Position numbers and translations under genes: made by a program. A stretch of DNA of 64,000 bases from CAXXXW01 sp963665555 (lineage in GTDB: Bacteria > Pseudomonadota > Alphaproteobacteria > Thalassobaculales > Thalassobaculaceae): assembly GCA_963665555.2 (NCBI GenBank), contig OY762308.1, positions 2,790,001-2,854,000 on the forward strand. The letters are read 5' to 3'. Below are positions 45,505 through 53,171 of the stretch, piece after piece (positions within the stretch are counted from its first letter, which is position 1; every line of letters starts with the position of its first letter). The notes under the pieces were generated by a model. It saw only the letters and a list, made by a program, of their open reading frames with translations. It did no database searches and was not told the DNA's origin.

Positions 45505-46218
45505 CTAGATCCGCCGCGAGTGCCACACCGCGCGCCCGACGACGCGGAGCGCGTCCGCCGCGACCTCCTCCTCGCGCCCGTCGGCGCCCGGCGTCCGCGC
45601 GCGCACCGCCGGCGGCTCCCGGCCGGGGAGGAGTTCGAGGCGCCGGAACGCCAGCCCGGCCCCGTCGAACAGCACGAACAGGCCGGGCGGCGAGGGGCGG
45701 CGCAGGTCCGTGTCGACCAGCAGCCGGTCGCCCGGCGCGAGGTCCGGCTCCATCCCGCCGCCCCGCACCGCGACGACGCGCAGCGCCTCGGGCCGCGCCT
45801 CTAGCTCCCGCGCCACCCAGCCGGCCGGGAAGCCCCACCGCTCCGCCTCCGGCCGCGCGAGCGCCGGGTCGGCGCCGGGCGGGATGTTGGCGGCGCGCAG
45901 CTCCGGCGCCGCGACCGCGCCCTCCGCCAGCCCCCCGGCCCGGCCCGGCGGGCGGACCGGGAACGGCGGGTTGGGATGCGGATCGGGCGAGGGCGGCCAG
46001 GCGCCATCGTCGCGCAGCACCGCCTCATCCACGCCGAGATGGGCGGCCAGCGCGTGGCGCGCGTCCTCCGGCAGGCGCTTCGGCGTGCCGCGGTGGACGA
46101 ACTGGTGCAGGTAGGCGTGGTTGCGGCCGCACGCCAGCGAGGCCCGCTTGAGGTCGCTGGGCGGGTCGCGATGGGCGATCAGCGCCATCAGGCGCGCGCG
46201 AACGGGATCGGGGCGCAT
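45505..46218 (-). CDS. Phage repressor-like regulator with a degenerate S24 peptidase domain
   Basis: A 237-residue protein with an N-terminal DNA-binding region (DLKRASLACGRNHAYLHQFVHRG, about 22-44), a Pro-rich linker, and a C-terminal LexA/CI-like S24 domain. The active-site motif normally reads GDSMEP; here residues 153-158 are GGGMEP, so catalytic Ser is Gly155 and the preceding Asp is Gly154. The general-base lysine region reads AFRRLELL, with Arg192 where Lys is usual. GDRLLVDTD, after the site, is conserved. It could repress the plus-strand phage genes but should be unable to cleave itself. Confidence 0.82.
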   Translation of the reverse strand: MRPDPVRARLMALIAHRDPPSDLKRASLACGRNHAYLHQFVHRGTPKRLPEDARHALAAHLGVDEAVLRDDGAWPPSPDPHPNPPFPVRPPGRAGGLAEGAVAAPELRAANIPPGADPALARPEAERWGFPAGWVARELEARPEALRVVAVRGGGMEPDLAPGDRLLVDTDLRRPSPPGLFVLFDGAGLAFRRLELLPGREPPAVRARTPGADGREEEVAADALRVVGRAVWHSRRI

Positions 46219-46489
46219 GGCGCGAGCATAGTCCGGTTTGGGCTTGCGGGAAAATAGCGAAAATCCGCTTGATTGGCAGGAAATTCTATATTACGGTGCG
46301 CGAACAACCTGGATAAACCATAGATAGTAAACAACCGGCGGGGAGCCGGATTGTCGCGGGAAACCGGGACGCGCGGGGCCGCCGGCGCCGCCGGAACCCG
46401 GCGTTCGGGCGCCCCGTTGCTCGAATGCTTGCCGCCGCCGCGCGCGGCGGCTCCGCGGCCGGCCCCGCGCGCCGAACGGAAGGAGCGCC
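46219..46489. promoter_or_regulatory. AT-rich divergent control region of the prophage
   Basis: The gap between the leftward repressor and the rightward phage genes holds a markedly AT-rich core (46240-46335), typical of a phage switch region. GGATAAACC at 46311-46319 recurs as GGATAAAACC at 46947-46956 before the next phage gene, making it a candidate operator word. Exact promoters cannot be fixed. The GC-rich 46336-46480 part shows no gene that I can support. Confidence 0.5.
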
Positions 46490-46912
46490 ATGCCTGTCGT
46501 CGTCGAGCCGACCTGGGACGAAAAACTGGTGCGGGCCTGGCTCAGGGAGGCGGCCGACACGCTGCGCCGCCTCCCCCCGGCCCGGATGCGGCCGCGGCTC
46601 ACCAGCTGGCCCGAAGTGGTGCGCGACAGCGCCGCCTCCCTCGGCCCGCCGCCGCGCGCGCCCCGGCCCGCCGCCCCCTCGCCGAGGGCCATCGACCGGA
46701 TGGAGACCGTGCTCGCCTGGCTGATGGCCTGCGACGGCGAGGCGCGGCGCATCGTGTGGGCGCGCGCCTGCGGCGTGCCGTGGCGCCGCCTGGAGGACAT
46801 CGACGGCCGCAGCCATGTCACGCTGCGCAAGGTGGAGGACCGCGGCATCCGGGCGATCCACCGCCACCTGCGCGCCCATCCCGGACAGGCGCCCCGCCCC
46901 GGCGCGCCGTAA
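46490..46912 (+). CDS. DUF6362-like helix-turn-helix phage protein
   Basis: A 140-residue protein, ATG 46490 after GGAAGGAGC. LPPARMRPRLTSWPEVVRD and DRMETVLAWLMACDGEARRIVWARACGVPWRRLEDIDG resemble the DUF6362 family found just before terminase genes in alphaproteobacterial prophages. The C-terminal SHVTLRKVEDRGIRAIHRHL looks like a sigma-region-4-type helix-turn-helix. It may be a late-gene regulator or a terminase accessory. Function is unproven. Confidence 0.75.
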   Translation: MPVVVEPTWDEKLVRAWLREAADTLRRLPPARMRPRLTSWPEVVRDSAASLGPPPRAPRPAAPSPRAIDRMETVLAWLMACDGEARRIVWARACGVPWRRLEDIDGRSHVTLRKVEDRGIRAIHRHLRAHPGQAPRPGAP

Positions 46913-47028
46913 TCGGAAAAAAACGCTTTACACGGTTTATAAAATAGGATAAAACCGGCGGCAGGCTCGGCGAATCGCGCGAACGCGCCGCCGGGCCGCC
47001 TCCCCGCCACTTCGCGAACGAGGACGGG
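46913..47028 (+). promoter_or_regulatory. Candidate promoter/operator before the terminase genes
   Basis: TTTACA (46927-46932) and TAAAAC (46950-46955) are separated by 17 bases in a short AT-rich patch, giving a plausible late promoter. GGATAAAACC (46947-46956) overlaps the -10 box and repeats a word found in the repressor control region, so it may be an operator. Confidence 0.4.
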
Positions 47029-47496
47029 ATGCCCGCCATCGTATGGACGGCGCGCAAGCGGCGCGCCTTTCTGAAGGCCCTCGGCGAAACCGGGAACGTG
47101 AGCGCGGCGGCGCGGGCGAGCAAGGTCTCGCGCAGCCACGCCTACGCGCTCAAGCAGTCCGAGCCGGCCTTCGCCGCCGAATGGGCCGACGCGCTGGAGT
47201 CCGCCACCGACCTGCTGGAGGCGGAGGCGCGCCACCGCGCCGTGCACGGCGTCGAAACCCCGCATTTCCACCAGGGCCGGGTCACCGGAACGGTCCGCAA
47301 ATACTCCGATTCCCTGCTGATGTTCCTGCTGAAGGCGCATCGCCCGGAAAAGTTCCGCGACAGGACCGCCGATCCGAAGGGAAGCATGGAAGATGGCATC
47401 GACCGGGAAATCGAGGACGCCCGAACGGCGCTCGGCGAGCGGCTTGCGCGCCTCGATACGGGAGATGGCGCCGAAGGAGAGGAAGAGGCTTCTTGA
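47029..47496 (+). CDS. Terminase small subunit-like protein
   Basis: A 155-residue protein starting MPAIVWTARKRRAFLKALGE. GNVSAAARASKVSRSHAYALKQSEPAFAAEWADAL is the helix-turn-helix plus helical linker of small terminases that recognise the packaging site. RKYSDSLLMFLLKAHRPEKFRDR is a recurrent C-terminal word in this family. An acidic tail follows. It overlaps the large subunit by 32 bases. Confidence 0.87.
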   Translation: MPAIVWTARKRRAFLKALGETGNVSAAARASKVSRSHAYALKQSEPAFAAEWADALESATDLLEAEARHRAVHGVETPHFHQGRVTGTVRKYSDSLLMFLLKAHRPEKFRDRTADPKGSMEDGIDREIEDARTALGERLARLDTGDGAEGEEEAS

Positions 47497-48733
47497 CGCG
47501 CTCAGTCCGCGCGAGGCGGCCGTCCTGCTCTACGACTGGAGCGTCTGGGCGCGGGACAAGCAACTGCCGCCGGACGGCCCGTGGCGGGTCTGGCTGGTGC
47601 TCGCCGGGCGCGGCTTCGGCAAGACCCGCACCGGGGCCGAGTGGGTGCGCGCCGGCGTCGAGGCCGGCCGGCTCGGCCGGATCGCGCTGGTGGGCGAGAC
47701 GGCGGCCGATGTCCGCGACGTGATGGTGGAGGGCGAGAGCGGGTTGCTGGCGGCGTCGCCGCCGTGGAGCCGGCCGCGCTACGCGCCGTCGCGGCGGATG
47801 CTGTCCTGGCCCGGCGGGGCGGTCGCGCACGCCTTCTCCGCCGACGACCCGGAGCAGTTGCGCGGCCCGCAATTCGACGGCGCCTGGGCCGACGAGATCG
47901 GCAAGTGGCGCTATCCGGAGGCCTGGGACAACCTGATGCTGGGGCTGCGGCTGGGCGGCGATCCGCGCTGCGTCGCCACCACCACGCCGCGCCCGCGCGC
48001 CTGGCTGGCGCGGCTGGCCGCCGATCCCGGCACGGTCGTGACCTCCGGCGCGACCTCGGAGAACGCGGCCAACCTGGCCCCGGCCTTCCTCGACCGGGTG
48101 CTGGCGACCTACGGCGGAACCCGGCTGGCGCGCCAGGAACTCCAGGGCGAGATGCTGCGCGACACGCCGGGCGCGCTGTGGCGGCGGACCGATTTCGACC
48201 GGCGCCGCCTCGCGCCCGCCGCCGTCCCGCCGCTCCGCCGCGCGGTGGTGGCGATCGACCCCGCGATGACCGCCGGGCCGGGCGCGGACGAGACCGGCAT
48301 CGTCGCCGCCGGGATCGACGCGGCGGGGACCGGCCATGTGCTTGAGGACCTGTCCGGCCGGCTGTCGCCCGCCGCCTGGGCGCGCCGCGCCATCGACTGC
48401 TACCGCCGCCTCGGCGCCGACGCCCTGGTCGCGGAGACCAACCAGGGCGGCGACCTGGTGGCGCAAACGCTGGCGACGGTCGATCCCGCCGTCCCGGTGC
48501 GCGCCGTGCGCGCCAGCCGCGGCAAGCGGAGCCGGGCCGAGCCGGTCGCCGCGCTCTACGAGCAGGGGCGGGTGCGCCACGCCGGCGCCTTCCCCGACCT
48601 GGAGGACCAGATGTGCGCCTGGACCGGCGCGCCCGGCGAGGCCTCGCCGGACCGGCTCGACGCGCTGGTCTGGGCGCTGAGCGACCTGATGCTCGGCGCC
48701 GGCCCGGCCCGGAGCGAGGAGTTCCTCCTCTAG
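47465..48733 (+). CDS. terL: Terminase large subunit
   Basis: A 422-residue DNA-packaging motor. The ATPase domain has Walker A VLAGRGFGKTRTGAEWV and Walker B FDGAWADEIGKWRYPEAW, with coupling region CVATTTPRPRAWLARL. The RNase H-like nuclease domain starts VVAIDPAMTAGPGADETGIV and includes ADALVAETNQGGDLV and PDRLDALVWALSDLM. ATG 47465 (MAPKERKRLLDAL) follows GGGAG; an ATG at 47393 would overlap the small subunit further and is less likely. Confidence 0.93.
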   Translation: MAPKERKRLLDALSPREAAVLLYDWSVWARDKQLPPDGPWRVWLVLAGRGFGKTRTGAEWVRAGVEAGRLGRIALVGETAADVRDVMVEGESGLLAASPPWSRPRYAPSRRMLSWPGGAVAHAFSADDPEQLRGPQFDGAWADEIGKWRYPEAWDNLMLGLRLGGDPRCVATTTPRPRAWLARLAADPGTVVTSGATSENAANLAPAFLDRVLATYGGTRLARQELQGEMLRDTPGALWRRTDFDRRRLAPAAVPPLRRAVVAIDPAMTAGPGADETGIVAAGIDAAGTGHVLEDLSGRLSPAAWARRAIDCYRRLGADALVAETNQGGDLVAQTLATVDPAVPVRAVRASRGKRSRAEPVAALYEQGRVRHAGAFPDLEDQMCAWTGAPGEASPDRLDALVWALSDLMLGAGPARSEEFLL

Positions 48734-48790
48734 GAAGGCCTCGGTCGCGCCGCGCCGCGCGCCGCCGCGCCGAAAGCAGGGAGAAAGCCC

Positions 48791-49195
48791 ATGGGTTTCG
48801 CCGACGCGCCGCGCGCGGTCGAGAGCTATTTCGCCGCGCGCTGGGACAAGAGCGTTCCCGTCGCCTGGGAGAACGCGCCGTTCGACCCGCCGGAGACCGG
48901 CCCGTGGATCGCCCTCTCCCTCGCCGGCGGGGCGAGCCGGCGGGCCGGGATCGGCCCCGCCGCGCCGGTCCGCCACGAGGGGGAGATCGTCATCGACTGC
49001 CATGTCCCCGTCGGCCGGGGCGCGGGGCCGGCGCTCGCGCTCGCCGACAGGGCGGTCGCCGTTTTCGCCGGCGCCGCGCCGGGCGGCCTGGTGCTGGGCG
49101 CGCCCCGGCTCGCCGCCGCGCCCGGCGGGCCGCGCGCCGCGACCCATTTCCGCGTCCGCGCCGCGATCCCGTTCCGGCGCGACGAACCGGCCTGA
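48791..49195 (+). CDS. Phage tail terminator-like protein (DUF4128 type)
   Basis: A 134-residue protein with GGGAG before ATG 48791. The stretch VPVAWENAPFDPPETGPWIALSL and GEIVIDCHVPVGRGAGPALALADRAVAVF match the small DUF4128 family, which caps the tail tube. In most siphoviruses this gene lies beside the tail tube gene; here it follows terL directly, an unusual position. Confidence 0.72.
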   Translation: MGFADAPRAVESYFAARWDKSVPVAWENAPFDPPETGPWIALSLAGGASRRAGIGPAAPVRHEGEIVIDCHVPVGRGAGPALALADRAVAVFAGAAPGGLVLGAPRLAAAPGGPRAATHFRVRAAIPFRRDEPA

Positions 49196-49248
49196 CCGGC
49201 CGGCCGCCCGTATCCGATGCCCGCGTCTTTTCGAGGAAGGAAACCCCG

Positions 49249-49908
49249 ATGGCCCTGCCCGCGCATGTCGAAACCCTCGACACGGTTCCCGAAGAGCTTC
49301 GCCCCCACTACGTCCCCGCCGAGGATGGCGGCTTCCGCCTCGACGCCGAGGGGATCGAGGACGTGTCCGGCCTGAAATCGGCGCTCGCCAAGGAGCGCGC
49401 CGCCCGCAAGGCGCTGCGCGCGGAACTGGACGCCCGCGCCGGGCCGGAAGGCGAGAACGGCGACGGCGGCGCGGCCGGCGGCGGCGACATGCCGGCCGCC
49501 GGCGATCCCGGCCCCGTCGAGCGGCTGCGCCGCCAGCTCGAACGGCGCCTGGTCGAGGCCGAGGCGCGCGCCGCCATCGTCGCCGCCCGCGGCGCGCCGG
49601 AACTGCTGCTGCCCGTCCTGCTGCCGCTCCTCGGCGTCGAGGAGGGGGAGGACGGCGCCTTCCGGGCGCGGGTGGTCTCCGGCGTGGCGGGCGGGGAGGT
49701 TCCCGAAAGCCTCGAAGCCCTGGTCGAGGGCCTGCGCCGCTCCGACGTCTACGGCCGCGCCTTCGACGGAAGCGGCAAGTCCGGCTCCGGCGCGCCGGCG
49801 GAATCGGCCGGCTCCGGCGGCGCGGCGGCGGTCTCGGCCGGAGACCCGCGCGCGCTCGGCCGCCACCTCGCCGACATCGCCGCCGGCCGCGTCTCGGTCG
49901 AGGCGTAG
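49249..49908 (+). CDS. Phage scaffolding-like protein
   Basis: A 219-residue protein starting MALPAHVETLDTVPEELRPHYVP, with GFRLDAEGIEDVSGLKSALAKERAARKALRAEL. This is the common N-terminus of tailed-phage scaffold proteins, followed by a helical Glu/Arg-rich core (VERLRRQLERRLVEAEARAAIV) and a Gly/Ser/Ala tail. It should guide coat assembly inside the procapsid. The coat gene is 4.2 kb downstream, not adjacent as usual. GAGGAAGG precedes ATG 49249. Confidence 0.78.
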   Translation: MALPAHVETLDTVPEELRPHYVPAEDGGFRLDAEGIEDVSGLKSALAKERAARKALRAELDARAGPEGENGDGGAAGGGDMPAAGDPGPVERLRRQLERRLVEAEARAAIVAARGAPELLLPVLLPLLGVEEGEDGAFRARVVSGVAGGEVPESLEALVEGLRRSDVYGRAFDGSGKSGSGAPAESAGSGGAAAVSAGDPRALGRHLADIAAGRVSVEA

Positions 49909-49931
49909 CCGCCGCGCCGGGGCCGGCGGGG

Positions 49932-50702
49932 GTGGCCGAACCGCTCGGCCCCGTCGGGCCGGACGGCGGCGCGCCGGAGGACGTGGCCCGGATACAGGCG
50001 CTGCTGGCCCATGCCCGGCTGCGCCGCCGGGGGTTCTGGAGCGGCAAGGTGGACGGGCGGATGGGCGCGGCGCTTCGCGCGGCCATCGAGGTCTTCCAGT
50101 ACGAGGCCGGCCTGCTCGCCCCGCCGCTGGCCGAGGCGCCGGGCCGGATCGCGCCCGGCGGGCCGACGCTGGCGGCGCTGTTCGCGGCGGCCCCGGCCGA
50201 CCTGTCGGGGCTGCGCGCCGCGCCGGGGACCGCGCCCGGGTCCGCGACGGCGTTCCTCGCCCGCCGCTCCGCGGCCGCGCTGGAGGCGGAAATCGCCCGG
50301 CTCGACGCGACGGCGCCCGGCGCGGAGCCGGCCCTTCGCGCCGCGCTGGCGGCGCTGCTCCGGCGCTGCGACGCGGCGCCGGGCGTCCGCCTGGTCCCGC
50401 TGGGCCGCCGGCCGGGCGACGCCCGCGCCGACTTCCGGTTCGGGATCGCGGACCTGTCGGTGGTGGAGCCGGGCGGGTCGTTCCGCGCCGTCCCGCCCGG
50501 CGATCCGGCCGCCGTCCCCGCCGCCCTGTGGCGGGCCGTGCACGCGCGCGCCGCCCCGTTCCGCCCGGCCGGCGCTCCGGGCCTGCTGCGCGCGCCGCGA
50601 GACCGCGCCCGACGAGAACGAGAAGAGGAGGACCCGCGATGCCGCCGGATGTCGCCACGCCGAACGCCGCCTACCTCGCCATGGCCCGCGACTGGGCGCT
50701 GA
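49932..50702 (+). CDS. Phage protein with a peptidoglycan-binding-like domain
   Basis: A 256-residue protein from GTG 49932, 23 bases after the scaffold stop. IQALLAHARLRRRGFWSGKVDGRMGAALRAAIEVFQYEAGL matches the PG-binding-1 fold (LxxxGxxxGxxDGxxGxxTxxAIxxFQ). The rest has no known domain. Its end overlaps the portal gene by 64 bases, and the last 40 residues are Arg/Pro-rich, so the true end may be earlier if a frameshift exists. It might be a virion protein contacting the cell wall. Confidence 0.6.
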   Translation: MAEPLGPVGPDGGAPEDVARIQALLAHARLRRRGFWSGKVDGRMGAALRAAIEVFQYEAGLLAPPLAEAPGRIAPGGPTLAALFAAAPADLSGLRAAPGTAPGSATAFLARRSAAALEAEIARLDATAPGAEPALRAALAALLRRCDAAPGVRLVPLGRRPGDARADFRFGIADLSVVEPGGSFRAVPPGDPAAVPAALWRAVHARAAPFRPAGAPGLLRAPRDRARREREEEDPRCRRMSPRRTPPTSPWPATGR

Positions 50703-51952
50703 TCCACGACCTGCTGGGCGGCACCCGCGCGATGCGGGCGGCGGGCGAGACCTGGCTGCCGCGCGAGCCGCGCGAGAGCCTGGAGGCCTACCGCATCCGG
50801 CTGTCGCGCTCGGTGCTGTTCAACGGTCTCGCGCGTTGCGTCCAGACGCTGACGGGCAAGCCCTTCGCCAAGCCGGTCTCGCTCTCCGACGACGCCGATC
50901 CGCGGGTCCGCGCGCTGGCGGGCGACGTGGACCGGGCGGGCCGGACGCTCACCGTCTTCGCCCGCGACGTGCTGGCCGCCGCGCTGGCCGACGGGATGAC
51001 GCATGTGCTGGTGGACCACCCGGTCGCCGAACCGGGCGCCAGCCTCGCCGAGGAGCGGGCGCGCGGCGACCGGCCCTATCTCGCGCATGTGCGGGCGCGC
51101 GACCTGATCGGCTGGCGCCACGGGCCGCGCGGCCTCGACCGGGTGCGCCTGCGCGAGCGCGCGGTCGAACCGGACGGCCCCTGGGGCGAGCGCGGCGTCG
51201 AGCGCGTCCGCGTGCTCCGCCCCGGCGCCTGGGAGTTGTGGCGCCCCGCCGGCGAGGGCGGCTCCGGCCCGTGGCGCAAGGCCGCCGACGGCGCCTCCAG
51301 CATGGACGACATCCCGCTGGTGACGATCTACGCCGAGCGCCTGGGCGCGATGCTGGCGCGGCCGCCGCTGATGGACCTCGCCTGGCTCAACCTCGCGCAC
51401 TGGCAGTCGGCCTCGGACCAGCGCCACATCCTGCATGTCGCGCGCGTGCCGATCCTGTTCGCCCGCAACCTGAAGGCCGGCGAGGACGGCATCGAGATCG
51501 GCCCCAACCGGATGATCGTCGGCGAGGGCGACGGCGCCGACCTGCGCTTCGTCGAACACGGCGGGGCCGCCATCGCCGCCGGCCGCCAGGACCTGATCGA
51601 CCTGGAGGACCGGATGGCGGTGATGGGCCTCGACTTGCTGGCGCGGCGCGACGCGCGGGCGACGGCGACGCAGCGCGCGCTCGACGCGGACCGGGCCGAC
51701 TCCGCGCTCGCCGCCATCGTGCGCGGGCTGGAGGACGGGCTGACCGCCGCGCTCGGCCTGGCGGCGCGCTGGCTCGACCTGCCGGCGGAGGCGGCGGGCC
51801 GCGTGTCGATCCACCGCGATTTCGGCCTCGGCCGGCGCGACGCCGACGAGATCGACCTGCTGCTGAAGGCCCGGCTCGCCGGCGAGATCGACCGCCCCGC
51901 CTTCCTCGCCGAAATCCGCCGCCGGGGGGTGCTCGCCGACGAGGGCGGGTGA
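50639..51952 (+). CDS. Portal protein (DUF4055 family)
   Basis: A 437-residue protein, ATG 50639 after AAGAGGAGGA. MARDWALIHDLLGGTRAMRAAGETWLPREPRES, split only for description, with LSRSVLFNGLARCVQTLTGKPFAKPV, VRARDLIGW, DIPLVTIYAERLG and DLEDRMAVMGLDLL, matches DUF4055 portal proteins of P22-like and related phages. The portal is the DNA gate at the capsid vertex. The C-terminus (DADEIDLLLKARLAGEIDRPAFLAEIRRRGVL) is typical. Confidence 0.85.
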   Translation: MPPDVATPNAAYLAMARDWALIHDLLGGTRAMRAAGETWLPREPRESLEAYRIRLSRSVLFNGLARCVQTLTGKPFAKPVSLSDDADPRVRALAGDVDRAGRTLTVFARDVLAAALADGMTHVLVDHPVAEPGASLAEERARGDRPYLAHVRARDLIGWRHGPRGLDRVRLRERAVEPDGPWGERGVERVRVLRPGAWELWRPAGEGGSGPWRKAADGASSMDDIPLVTIYAERLGAMLARPPLMDLAWLNLAHWQSASDQRHILHVARVPILFARNLKAGEDGIEIGPNRMIVGEGDGADLRFVEHGGAAIAAGRQDLIDLEDRMAVMGLDLLARRDARATATQRALDADRADSALAAIVRGLEDGLTAALGLAARWLDLPAEAAGRVSIHRDFGLGRRDADEIDLLLKARLAGEIDRPAFLAEIRRRGVLADEGG

Positions 51953-51985
51953 GGGCGGCGGGCCCGCGGCGTCGCGGCAAGTCCC

Positions 51986-52014
51986 TTGACCGGCGCGCCC
52001 CGCGCCGGGATGCT
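51986..52014 (+). promoter_or_regulatory. Promoter with an embedded palindromic operator, cassette 1
   Basis: TTGACC (51986-51991) and GATGCT (52009-52014) are 17 bases apart. A 7-base inverted repeat (CCGGCGC, 51990-51996; GCGCCGG, 52002-52008) fills the spacer exactly, where a bound autorepressor would block polymerase. The start codon is 45 bases downstream. The same 34-base block recurs at 52743. Confidence 0.6.
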
Positions 52015-52058
52015 GCCGGCGCGGCGCGACGGGGCCGCGACGGAGGGAGGGAAACGCC

Positions 52059-52415
52059 ATGGCGGGCGCGACCGCGAACGCCGCGCAAACGGCGCATACG
52101 CGCGAAACGGCCCCCGCCGGCGCGCTCGCTCCGGTGGTTGTCCGCGAGATCGAACTGGAGGGCCGCGCCCGCCGCGTCGATCCGCCGTTCCGCTTCAACG
52201 TTTCGTTCAACGAGGCCGAGGGATTTTACGAATCGATCGAGGAAGGGGGCCACAACGCGATGTACCTCGCCGACGACACGCCGGACCGGTTCGAGGCGAT
52301 CCTGCGCGAAATCGTCCTGCCGGGCCTGTGGGAGGAATACGCGCTCGCCGGGGACGAGGAGCTTTCGACGGGGGCGCTGGCGTTGAAGAGGCTGCTGCTG
52401 GAGCGAATCGCGTAA
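52059..52415 (+). CDS. HicB/DUF1902-like putative antitoxin, cassette 1
   Basis: A 118-residue protein, ATG 52059 after GGAGGGAGGG. An Ala/Thr-rich N-terminus leads to VVVREIELEGRARRVDPPFRFNVSFNEAEGFYESI, then YLADDTPDRFEAILREIVLPGLWEEYAL. The beta-strand followed by GFY, a D-D-T turn and a helix resembles the partial RNase H fold of HicB and DUF1902 antitoxins; this is a pattern match, not a firm family call. The stop shares a base with the next start (TAATG), as in antitoxin-first toxin-antitoxin operons. Confidence 0.6.
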   Translation: MAGATANAAQTAHTRETAPAGALAPVVVREIELEGRARRVDPPFRFNVSFNEAEGFYESIEEGGHNAMYLADDTPDRFEAILREIVLPGLWEEYALAGDEELSTGALALKRLLLERIA

Positions 52416-52699
52416 TGGCGACGCTGAGGAAGGCGGAGGTCGAGAGAAGTCTTGCAAGAAAGGGGTTTTCCCGCCGGGACGGCAAGCACATCAGGTTCAC
52501 CTACATTTACCGGGATGGCGCGCGGGGCCCGTCCACGCACTTCTCGCACGGGTCCGGAAGCGGCGAGATAAGCGCGGCTCTGGTTTCGACCATGGCGCGC
52601 CAGCTCTATCTCTCCACATCCGGGTTCGTCGATCTGGTCGAATGCCCGCTGGGACGGGACGAATACGAAAACATCCTGAGGGCGGAAGGGCAGCACTAG
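52415..52699 (+). CDS. HicA-like putative toxin, cassette 1
   Basis: A 94-residue basic protein: KAEVERSLARKGFSRRDGKHIRFTYIYRDG, THFSHGSGSGEISAALVSTMARQLYLS and LVECPLGRDEYENIL. The KGF...GKHIRFTY block resembles the dsRNA-binding-like fold of HicA mRNA interferases, with the His in the place of the catalytic His. ARQLxL and CPL..DEYE.IL recur in a HicA-like subgroup. Start ATG 52415 lies in the antitoxin-like gene's stop. Confidence 0.6.
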   Translation: MATLRKAEVERSLARKGFSRRDGKHIRFTYIYRDGARGPSTHFSHGSGSGEISAALVSTMARQLYLSTSGFVDLVECPLGRDEYENILRAEGQH

Positions 52700-52742
52700 C
52701 GACGGCGGTGTTTCGGCGACGACGGGCGGTTCCCGATTCGCC

Positions 52743-52771
52743 TTGACCGGCGCGCCCCGCGCCGGGATGCT
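52743..52771 (+). promoter_or_regulatory. Promoter with an embedded palindromic operator, cassette 2
   Basis: Identical in arrangement and sequence to the block at 51986: TTGACC (52743-52748), inverted repeat 52747-52753/52759-52765, GATGCT (52766-52771). Exact conservation while the coding parts diverged implies either very recent exchange or selection on the control site, and predicts cross-regulation of both cassettes. Confidence 0.6.
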
Positions 52772-52814
52772 GCCGGGGCGGCGCGAGGGGCCGCGGCGGA
52801 GGGAGGGAAACGCC

Positions 52815-53171
52815 ATGGCGGGCATGATCGCGAACACCGCACAAACGGCGCGCACGCGCGAAACGGCCCCCGCCGGCGCGCTTGCTCCGGTGATTGTCCG
52901 CGAGATCGAACTGGAAGGCCGGACCCGCCGCATCGAGCCGCCGTTGGTGTTTTCCGTGAAATTCAACGAGGAGAGCGGTTTTTATGAAATGTCGGGAGCG
53001 GGGGATTACGACGACATTTTTCTCGCCGACGACACCACCGATAGTTTCAAGGGTACTCTCCTGAACATTATCCTTCCCGATCTGTGGGAAGAATACGCTC
53101 TGGAGAAAGACGAAAAACTGTCCCCGAAATCTTTGTTGCTCAAAAAATGCTTGCTGGCGAGGATTAGGTAA
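52815..53171 (+). CDS. HicB/DUF1902-like putative antitoxin, cassette 2
   Basis: A 118-residue paralogue of the 52059 gene, same length, ATG 52815 after the same GGAGGGAGGG. The first half is almost the same (RETAPAGALAP, REIELEGRTRRIEPP). The second half keeps the pattern VKFNEESGFYEM, FLADDTTDSFKGTL and LPDLWEEYAL but with much changed, AT-richer codons. It ends TAATG into its partner. Differences are concentrated in the likely partner-binding C-terminal half. Confidence 0.6.
   Translation: MAGMIANTAQTARTRETAPAGALAPVIVREIELEGRTRRIEPPLVFSVKFNEESGFYEMSGAGDYDDIFLADDTTDSFKGTLLNIILPDLWEEYALEKDEKLSPKSLLLKKCLLARIR

Noticed and set aside
41105..45838. Minus-strand open frame of about 1577 codons over asmA
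   Set aside because: The AsmA protein on the plus strand has a signal anchor and family motifs; the antisense translation is low-complexity.
47282..52210. Minus-strand open frame of about 1640 codons over the terminase-portal region
   Set aside because: It covers several convincing phage genes on the other strand and shows no domain.
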